From the NCBI GenBank assembly GCA_005239585.1, contig SBBU01000330.1, positions 1 through 5,534 of the forward strand: 5,534 nucleotides of DNA. Reading direction: 5' to 3'. The position numbers and the translations under genes were made by a program. The stretch comes from Planctomycetaceae bacterium. Lineage in GTDB: Bacteria > Planctomycetota > MHYJ01 > SBBU01. Shown one piece after another: positions 1 through 3,920 of this stretch (within the stretch, counting starts at the first letter, position 1; every line of letters begins with the position of its first letter). Under the pieces are notes generated by a model. The model searched no databases and had not been told where the DNA came from. It saw only the letters and a program-made list of their open reading frames with translations.

Positions 1-70
1 CCTGCTGTGTCGAACACTAGATTAACATTTTAAAATTGCAAATGTTTAACATATTGACTTTGCAATAACA

Positions 71-98
71 GAAAAAAACCAGCGGTTTCAACCGGTGG
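71..98 (-). terminator. Hairpin plus T-tract, candidate intrinsic terminator reading leftward
   Basis: Bases 79-86 (CCAGCGGT) pair with 91-98 (ACCGGTGG) around a 4-base loop, with one G-G mismatch. On the minus strand the hairpin is followed directly by seven T (the A-run at 72-78). This is the form of a rho-independent terminator for transcripts moving right to left. On the plus strand no T-run follows, so it would not serve a plus-strand gene ending at the left edge. No convincing minus-strand gene lies to its right within 100-270, so what it terminates is unclear; an antisense or small RNA is possible. The rest of 1-270 shows no recognisable gene. Confidence 0.4.
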
Positions 99-270
99 GT
101 GCACCTTCTGATTAATGTAAACTATAGTCCCTTTGTGTCTTTGGGGACAATAACTCTGGATTTGGCAGCCCTTTGATACATACCTAAAGGCTTTTACCTT
201 AAACAAGCAATGCGCCCTCAACCGGTCATTTCCCCGAGAAGAGCTGGAAAAGAAGGACAATCCAAGTATA

Positions 271-699
271 ATGAAAGCCGTGCGGATACTGATACCTATC
301 TTACTACTCAGTTCGTGCAGCAAGGTATTTAGGGTTTTTGACACTGAGAACCCGAACACCAACCCATTTATTATCACTGCTCATGTCCAAGAACTCGATC
401 CAGGAGGTAAACTAATACCTGCTAGCGACGCAAAAGTGATGGTCTTCGCCCAGATGTTAGATAATAAGACCTGGTTCTTAGAGGACAGGATAATAATGAA
501 TGGCGATCTAGCTGTCAGCTTTAATCTCCCAGAGTATGATTTTGAACGCATAGAACAGCTTTTGATCACTATAAGCAAGCAGGATTATGAGACACTGGTA
601 AGAACCGTCAAGTATCCGGAGTTTAAAGGAACCAAGGGAATCAAGACAAAAACCGCAAATCTGGGGATACTTACACTTCAGAGACTTGTCCTCAAGTGA
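271..699 (+). CDS. Small putative lipoprotein, unknown function
   Basis: A 142-residue secreted protein. The N-terminus is a short lipoprotein signal peptide: MKAVRILIPILLLSSC has a basic start, a hydrophobic core and the lipobox L-S-S-C, with the acylated cysteine at residue 16. After cleavage it should be anchored to a membrane. The mature part (FIITAHVQELDPGG, DAKVMVFAQ, GDLAVSFNLPEYDF, IEQLLITISKQDYE) alternates beta-strand-like stretches. This resembles a small beta-sandwich of the carboxypeptidase-regulatory or surface-binding kind, but the resemblance is only by eye. There is a weak ribosome site (AGAAGGA, 13 bases before the ATG). The frame stays open upstream without a better start, and the signal peptide fixes 271 as the start. 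The stop is TGA. It stands alone before the tRNA gene and I see no clear terminator after it. The gene call is fairly secure; the function is not known. Confidence 0.8.
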   Translation: MKAVRILIPILLLSSCSKVFRVFDTENPNTNPFIITAHVQELDPGGKLIPASDAKVMVFAQMLDNKTWFLEDRIIMNGDLAVSFNLPEYDFERIEQLLITISKQDYETLVRTVKYPEFKGTKGIKTKTANLGILTLQRLVLK

Positions 700-790
700 G
701 TCTCATACATCAACAAAATTTGCCGATCTCCAAAAGAAAACCTGACACAAAGAAGGCTGAGTAACTTTTCCTTAATCCTGCTTGAGCATA

Positions 791-818
791 TTGACATTCT
801 GATTTTTCTCCATATAGT
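791..818 (+). promoter_or_regulatory. Sigma70-like promoter of tRNA-Asp
   Basis: A consensus -35 box TTGACA (791-796) is followed after 16 bases by a -10-like box TATAGT (813-818). Transcription would begin near 825, about 11 bases before the mature 5' end of the tRNA at 836. Position and consensus quality make this the likely tRNA promoter. Confidence 0.65.
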
Positions 819-835
819 TACTAGTCAATCACAAT

Positions 836-912
836 GGGGGCGTAGCTCAATTGGTTAGAGCACTGGATTGTCGATCCAGTGGTTGCGGGTTCGAGCCCCG
901 TCGCCCCCGCCA
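836..912 (+). tRNA. tRNA-Asp (anticodon GUC), CCA encoded
   Basis: A full cloverleaf can be drawn. The acceptor stem is GGGGGCG (836-842) with CGCCCCC (902-908). The D stem is GCTC/GAGC (845-848 with 858-861). The anticodon stem is CTGGA/TCCAG (863-867 with 875-879), with loop TTGTCGA and anticodon GTC at 870-872. The T stem is GCGGG/CCCGT (885-889 with 897-901, one G-U pair) around TTCGAGC. G909 is the discriminator base expected for tRNA-Asp, and CCA (910-912) is encoded. All stems are intact, so the gene should be functional. Its 3' end is repeated at 2506-2518, which marks it as the probable integration target of the neighbouring islet. Confidence 0.97.
900..912 (+). repeat. Direct repeat copy 1: tRNA-Asp 3' end (att-like)
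   Basis: The 13 bases GTCGCCCCCGCCA cover the last T-stem bases, the 3' acceptor strand, the discriminator base and CCA. The identical 13-mer occurs in the same orientation at 2506-2518. The identity stops at the base after CCA (A against G) and one base before the G (C against T). Confidence 0.7.
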
Positions 913-957
913 AGAACTGGGTCTTAATGCAATTCCACGCAAAAGGGCAACAGACTG

Positions 958-983
958 CCAAAAATGTATCAGTCATTTTTTGG
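958..983 (+). terminator. Imperfect palindrome with T-run after tRNA-Asp
   Basis: CCAAAAATG (958-966) and CATTTTTTGG (974-983) form an inverted repeat around a 7-base loop, with one extra T in the right arm; the T-run is 976-981. An alternative hairpin GACTG/CAGTC (953-957 with 970-974) is also followed by the T-run. Either could end tRNA transcription, but both are weak and GC-poor. The right arm overlaps the GGAGGT ribosome-binding-like site at 982-987, so it could instead be an operator or a translation-masking hairpin. Confidence 0.3.
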
Positions 984-992
984 AGGTGCGAC

Positions 993-1037
993 ATGTCAAA
1001 ACTAAGACAGTTGTACGCTACCCGTAGAAAAATTTAG
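993..1037 (+). pseudogene. 14-codon ORF with perfect Shine-Dalgarno, possible gene remnant
   Basis: ATG at 993 is preceded by GGAGGT (982-987) with a 5-base gap, the best ribosome site in the window. The frame encodes only MSKLRQLYATRRKI before TAG. The peptide is strongly basic. Its stop end overlaps, on the opposite strand, the 3' end of the protease gene. Such a good start leading to so short a frame, right beside a tRNA 3' end, suggests the surviving beginning of a larger gene. Integrases often sit at this place, but 14 residues cannot show that this was one. A genuine short basic peptide or chance are the alternatives. Confidence 0.25.
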
Positions 1038-1392
1038 AGAGTAAGGAAAATACAGATGCCATGAACTCTGTACCTATTAAGGATTGCCCTGGGATAAATC
1101 TTGCTTCAAGAGCCCTTCTCCCCACAACAACATGTCCTAGATATGTTGGAACCTCTCTTTCAGAACCATCTGCTAAGATATAGGGGAGATATCCAAGCAG
1201 ATCAAGATTTAAGAACTGTAATGTCTTTTCTGGTAATGAAAAGCCACCAGAGAATCCTGTATCAACTACTATGGATATTCTTGCTGCTTCTTTTGGTACA
1301 AGAGCAGTCTCCAGACGAAGAATTCCATTTTTCAGAATATTTGCTGATATATAAGAAGTACCTTTTACAATGACACCGTGAAGAGTTGTCAC
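1018..1392 (-). CDS. Clan AA aspartic protease, retropepsin-like (DTGF type)
   Basis: A 124-residue protein of single-domain retropepsin size. It holds the catalytic motif VVDTGFSGGFSLP (Asp44-Thr45-Gly46), a flap-like LADGSE (73-78) and the second family signature LIGTEFM (105-111), where two hydrophobic residues precede Gly. This matches the small bacterial and archaeal clan AA proteases with a DTGF motif. By family knowledge these are expected to work as homodimers, each subunit giving one aspartate. No signal peptide or membrane segment is present, so it is probably cytoplasmic. The start is GTG; its GTGA overlaps the stop of the 86-residue gene upstream by 4 bp, which argues for translational coupling and a joint function. 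A GGTGG stretch about 12 bases upstream is a weak ribosome site. The stop is TAG. Substrate unknown. The fold assignment is secure; any toxin, antitoxin or defence role is inference. Confidence 0.85.
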   Translation of the reverse strand: MTTLHGVIVKGTSYISANILKNGILRLETALVPKEAARISIVVDTGFSGGFSLPEKTLQFLNLDLLGYLPYILADGSEREVPTYLGHVVVGRRALEARFIPGQSLIGTEFMASVFSLLSKFFYG

Positions 1393-1649
1393 GATTTTAG
1401 CAAGCCACCACTTTGAAAATCAACTGCAGGATAGCCAATGCGAATAAAATAAAAAACAGCCTTTGGGTGTTTTCTACGACCTTTTTTAGCAGCCTCAATT
1501 ACAGTGTCTCCAATAAACCATTTTCCAGAATTAGGCTCTATAGCTGCCACCTTGCCATCCATTTGGGGGGATAGTTCTTGAAGCTGCTTAATAACTGTCC
1601 CTGATGGTTTCACAGGCCGAGAATCATTATATTTACCACTACCTTTCAC
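1389..1649 (-). CDS. Small conserved-looking partner of the aspartic protease
   Basis: An 86-residue soluble protein directly upstream of, and overlapping by 4 bp, the aspartic protease gene. The N-terminal ~20 residues are polar and probably flexible. The core reads GKVAAIEPNSGKWFIGDTV (32-50), then a short basic helix IEAAKKGRRKHPK (51-63), then strand and tail FYFIRIGYPAVDFQSGG (66-82). This strand-strand-helix-strand layout resembles small proteins that accompany bacterial DTGF proteases and the DUF5678-like group, but I recall this only as a pattern. The start is GTG, with AGAAGG about 12 bases upstream; an in-frame TAG lies four codons before it, so the start cannot lie much further upstream. 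Likely role: binding partner, adaptor, inhibitor or substrate of the protease. No catalytic motif is seen. Confidence 0.7.
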   Translation of the reverse strand: MKGSGKYNDSRPVKPSGTVIKQLQELSPQMDGKVAAIEPNSGKWFIGDTVIEAAKKGRRKHPKAVFYFIRIGYPAVDFQSGGLLKS

Positions 1650-1670
1650 AATTGTAATCTACCTTCTCTA

Positions 1671-1781
1671 CTACAGGTTTTCAATAGCTTCCACCTTCAT
1701 TTTCATTCTCTGATATCTCACTCCGTTTATCTTGTCAAAACCTGCTACAATGAATAACTTACTCAGCAATGAATAGATCAT
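1671..1781 (-). CDS. Possible 36-residue small protein
   Basis: ATG at 1781-1779 opens a frame that runs to TAG at 1673-1671. It fills most of the gap between the unknown 159-codon ORF and the 86-residue gene, on the same strand. The peptide begins MIYSLLSKLFIVAGFDKING and ends MKMKVEAIENL: a short hydrophobic start followed by a basic stretch. An AGGAAG lies about 12 bases before the ATG. It is in the same frame as the downstream 86-residue gene and is separated from it by three TAG codons. It may be a true small gene of the operon, the remnant of a longer N-terminus of the downstream protein, or chance. Nothing recognisable in its sequence. Confidence 0.25.
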   Translation of the reverse strand: MIYSLLSKLFIVAGFDKINGVRYQRMKMKVEAIENL

Positions 1782-1820
1782 TGGATCTTACACTTCCTGT
1801 TCCAATATTTAATTTTTCTA

Positions 1821-2300
1821 TTATGTAGTGAGTACTCCACTATGCAATCTTCTGCTATTATAAAAAATTTCATTTTTGACGCTATCTTGAGTTTTCTTTC
1901 CACTACCTCCCACTGCATTAATTATTATTATATTCTGTTCAGGATTCGGTGGAATGAGCAGCCAATAAGCGTCTTCAAATGAAAGTGAACCCATTAAACC
2001 TAGTATTTCGAGCAATTTCTTCCTGATCCTATCACGATCATATTTTGGCAATTTTTTTGGAGCCAATTGAACGCTTCTTATGATCTCTAATAGCTCATTT
2101 CTGTCATTCTCAGACATTTGACTTGATAGTGCCTCTGGCGTTTTTGCAGGAAGGTTGAATCTTTGTATTAGATAATCAGCAACTTTCTTGATATCGGAAT
2201 CACCAAAAATCAATGCTACATATATCAGTCTTTTTCGATCATCCTCAGACAGACTGCAGAAAAAATCAACAGTACTCCCTGGTTCTCCATACTGATACAT
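1821..2300 (-). CDS. Unknown 159-codon protein, 5' end doubtful
   Basis: I do not recognise this protein. It is soluble, charged and mostly helical. Three similar segments recur: LSEDDRKRLIYVAL (17-30), MSENDRNELLEII (62-74) and KYDRDRIRKKLLEIL (86-100), each an Asp-Arg pair followed by an amphipathic helix. This suggests a small helical repeat bundle. The tail (IIIINAVGGSGKKTQ, 124-138) is hydrophobic and then glycine-rich. The ATG at 2300 has no ribosome site, and the frame stays open upstream to 2361 with credible coding sequence (IEELIDKLPRLKNDAYI) but no ATG, GTG or TTG. An ATG at 2368 lies in another frame, so the gene is probably longer and either frameshifted or mis-sequenced near 2350-2365. 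It is probably the first gene of the minus-strand set ending with the protease. Confidence 0.5.
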   Translation of the reverse strand: MYQYGEPGSTVDFFCSLSEDDRKRLIYVALIFGDSDIKKVADYLIQRFNLPAKTPEALSSQMSENDRNELLEIIRSVQLAPKKLPKYDRDRIRKKLLEILGLMGSLSFEDAYWLLIPPNPEQNIIIINAVGGSGKKTQDSVKNEIFYNSRRLHSGVLTT

Positions 2301-2505
2301 TATATAAGCGTCGTTTTTTAGCCTTGGAAGCTTGTCGATCAGTTCCTCGATATGATGTCTCTACTCATGTCTATATAGTTATATTCTTTCGTTTATTATT
2401 CAATCTCACGATAGAACGGCAAGTTCATGAATATTTTACCCCTCCCAAATCTAAGTAGAAAATGAGAGAAACTAAACCTGGTTTATAAAGTTCGTACTTA
2501 CGGAT

Positions 2506-2518
2506 GTCGCCCCCGCCA
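2506..2518 (+). repeat. Direct repeat copy 2: displaced tRNA-Asp 3' end
   Basis: An exact second copy of GTCGCCCCCGCCA, 1606 bases right of the copy inside the tRNA and in the same orientation. The bases before it (2490-2505) do not match the tRNA T arm, so it is a 3' fragment and not a second tRNA gene. It lies between the minus-strand protease set and the plus-strand AbiE operon and marks the likely right boundary of the islet. Confidence 0.7.
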
Positions 2519-2528
2519 GTTCCATGAC

Positions 2529-2590
2529 TGTTACAACTAAATATAGATACGTAACACTATTGAGAATTATCTATACTTAGACTATCATAG
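2529..2590 (+). promoter_or_regulatory. Candidate AbiE promoter and AbiEi operator
   Basis: A perfect 8-base inverted repeat, TATAGATA (2542-2549) and TATCTATA (2568-2575), spans an 18-base spacer. A second pair, TGTTAC (2529-2534) with GTAACA (2551-2556), is interleaved, and CTATcATAG (2582-2590) is a third small palindrome just before the start codon. The -10-like TATACT (2572-2577) overlaps the right arm; no strong -35 was found. Known AbiEi proteins repress their own promoter by binding inverted repeats, so this is a plausible autoregulatory site. The palindromes are seen; the binding is inferred. Confidence 0.4.
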
Positions 2591-2594
2591 GGAC

Positions 2595-3182
2595 GTGAGG
2601 TATTCGTTAATACAGGCCTTGCGAAGGCGACTTTTTTTTACTATAGAGGATGTTCAAAATCTAACCCGAATAGCACCAGAATCCACGAGAGTCCTGTGCA
2701 GTCGCTATACCAAGGAGGGAGTATTTATAAGGTTAAAGCGGAATTTATACACCCTAGATCAACGCTGGCAGCTCCTATCCAATGAGGAATCCTTGAAAAT
2801 TTCCAATTTTCTACAGGTGCCCTCCTACGTCTCTTTTATGACCGCCCTATCCTTTTATGAAGTAACATCTCAGGTGCAAATGTCCTTCTTTGAGAATTCT
2901 GCTCTAAAGCGTTCACGAAAATTTAATATAAATGGGAAGAGATTTAATTTCTATAAACTGAAAAAAAATTATTACTTTGGATTTATCAAAAAAGGAGATA
3001 TCTTTATTGCAACTAAAGAAAAGGCGTTTATTGACGCCATGTACCTCTACTCATTCGGTAAATATAAGCTGGACATTTCTTCACTGGATATGAACAAGCT
3101 TGATAAAGGCAAATTAAAGCAACTTGCGAGGGTTTTTCCCAAGAAGACCAAAAAGGTGTTAGGGGAAATATGCAAGATTTAG
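2595..3182 (+). CDS. abiEi: AbiEi-type antitoxin / transcriptional repressor
   Basis: A 195-residue protein of the AbiEi antitoxin family (type IV toxin-antitoxin). The N-terminal winged-helix region (about 4-55: LIQALRRRLFFTIEDVQNL, then a helix and the wing IRLKRNLYTL at 45-54) should bind DNA. The family signatures follow: VPSYVSFMTALSFYEV (75-90) and IATKEKAFIDAMYLYS (138-153). In the family, the antitoxin represses the operon and counters the toxin without a lasting complex. The start is GTG at 2595, preceded by AGGGA at close spacing; the position right at the beginning of the first helix supports it. The stop TAG lies inside the next gene, a 13-bp overlap typical of coupled toxin-antitoxin pairs. 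The gene looks intact. It is more AT-rich than the transporter downstream, in keeping with acquisition. Confidence 0.85.
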   Translation: MRYSLIQALRRRLFFTIEDVQNLTRIAPESTRVLCSRYTKEGVFIRLKRNLYTLDQRWQLLSNEESLKISNFLQVPSYVSFMTALSFYEVTSQVQMSFFENSALKRSRKFNINGKRFNFYKLKKNYYFGFIKKGDIFIATKEKAFIDAMYLYSFGKYKLDISSLDMNKLDKGKLKQLARVFPKKTKKVLGEICKI

Positions 3183-3832
3183 CAAGACAAGAAGAGTTTG
3201 AAATACAGGTCCTGGACCTATTAAACACCGGTAAAATCCTTCGTCGTTTGGTCTTTATCGGCGGCACGATGCTCAGATTATGTCATGGCCTGAATCGGTT
3301 TTCCGTAGACCTCGATTTTTGGCTTCCACAAGGTCAGGATAGAAATAAACTATATGATGATTTAAAAAGGCTTTTATCACAATCATACACACTAAAAGAC
3401 GCGGCTAAAAAATATCACACAGTTCTTTTTGAGATAAAATCGAGAGATTTCCATCGAAGCTTAAAAATCGAGATCAGGGACAAGTCTGGCAAGGTTGATA
3501 CTGAGCAAGCTATTGCCTACAGCCCCTATTCTAACCTGCAGGTCATTTTACGAACGCTTTCCCTGAGAGACATGATGCAGGCAAAAATAGAATCCTTCCT
3601 AGATAGAAAGGAGATACGAGATGTTTTTGATATTGAGTTCTTGGTGAAAAAGGGAATTAAACTCGAGGGATCGGCTGACAAACTAAAAAAACTTTTAAAA
3701 ACAGTAGATTACTTGAACAAGAAAGATTATACGGTAAAACTCGGCTCCATACTAGAAGAGCCACAAAGGAAATACTATGTAACTGAGAACTTTAAAATTC
3801 TCAAATCTCTAATAATGGAGAGGTTAGGATAA
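3170..3832 (+). CDS. abiEii: AbiEii-type nucleotidyltransferase toxin
   Basis: A 220-residue protein of the AbiEii/DUF1814 nucleotidyltransferase family, the toxin of AbiE systems. The nucleotidyltransferase core is clear: FIGGTMLRL (29-37) is the GG-x-L strand-helix motif, SVDLDF (45-50) carries the metal-binding Asp47 and Asp49, and LKIEI (98-102) supplies a further acidic residue, Glu101. The family's C-terminal signature follows as LRDMMQAKIESFLDRKEIRD (132-151) with D154, holding Lys139, Arg146 and the RD-x-x-D pattern. All expected catalytic residues are present, so it should be active. Family members transfer nucleotides to RNA (tRNA acceptor ends in one studied case) and stop growth; the target here is unknown. 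At about 220 residues it is at the short end of the family. AGGGG four bases before the ATG, inside the antitoxin gene, is a good ribosome site. The stop is TAA. Confidence 0.88.
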   Translation: MQDLARQEEFEIQVLDLLNTGKILRRLVFIGGTMLRLCHGLNRFSVDLDFWLPQGQDRNKLYDDLKRLLSQSYTLKDAAKKYHTVLFEIKSRDFHRSLKIEIRDKSGKVDTEQAIAYSPYSNLQVILRTLSLRDMMQAKIESFLDRKEIRDVFDIEFLVKKGIKLEGSADKLKKLLKTVDYLNKKDYTVKLGSILEEPQRKYYVTENFKILKSLIMERLG

Positions 3833-3920
3833 TTTGACACAAAAGCCTCACTGTATAGAGCATTGAATTCGCACTAGCGTAGATTTCTTCCGAGCCAATG
3901 AGTATTATGAGGAAGATAGT

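Larger units (their letters stand above)
913..2518. mobile_element. Putative tRNA-Asp-associated islet, about 1.6 kb, no integrase seen
   Basis: The segment runs from the end of the intact tRNA to the end of the displaced 13-base tRNA 3' fragment. This is the usual outcome when an element integrates into a tRNA 3' end: the tRNA is kept whole at one side and a fragment marks the other. All substantial genes inside (aspartic protease, its small partner, and the unknown protein) lie on the minus strand, opposite to everything else in the window. No recombinase, transposase or terminal inverted repeats were found, so the element would depend on another element's integrase or be a deletion remnant. 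Alternatives are a degraded duplicate tRNA-Asp gene or chance. The direct repeat is visible; the element is inferred. Confidence 0.45.

Noticed and set aside
1..33. End of an upstream plus-strand gene at the left edge
   Set aside because: All three frames close within 33 bases and none gives enough sequence to recognise.
88..226. Direct repeat TCAACCGGT (88-96 and 218-226)
   Set aside because: Only nine bases, one copy lies within the terminator hairpin, and nothing else around the copies matches.
30..377. 115-codon minus-strand frame overlapping the lipoprotein start
   Set aside because: It runs through the hairpin-terminator and antisense to the lipoprotein signal peptide, and its sequence resembles no family I know.
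1650..1673. Possible recoding of TAG as an amino acid, joining the 36-codon ORF to the 86-residue gene
   Set aside because: TAG is the natural end of both the protease and the AbiEi-like gene here; reading through those gives only short implausible tails, so TAG works as a normal stop.
1887..1925. P-loop-like GGSGKKT after a hydrophobic strand in the unknown protein
   Set aside because: The first glycine of GxxxxGK[ST] is missing (alanine at that position) and the residue after GK is Lys, so it is not a Walker A motif.
2396..2428. Ten-codon minus-strand ORF MNLPFYREIE behind GGGAGGGG
   Set aside because: Spacing to the ATG is long, it is very short, and it shows no attenuator-like structure or link to the next gene.
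3834..3859. Promoter for the transporter: TTGACA and TATAGA
   Set aside because: The boxes are only 14 bases apart, too close for a normal sigma70 promoter; no better pair was found in the gap.
3833..3920. Third copy of the tRNA-derived repeat to the right of the AbiE operon
   Set aside because: Read through base by base; no match to GTCGCCCCCGCCA or a near variant.
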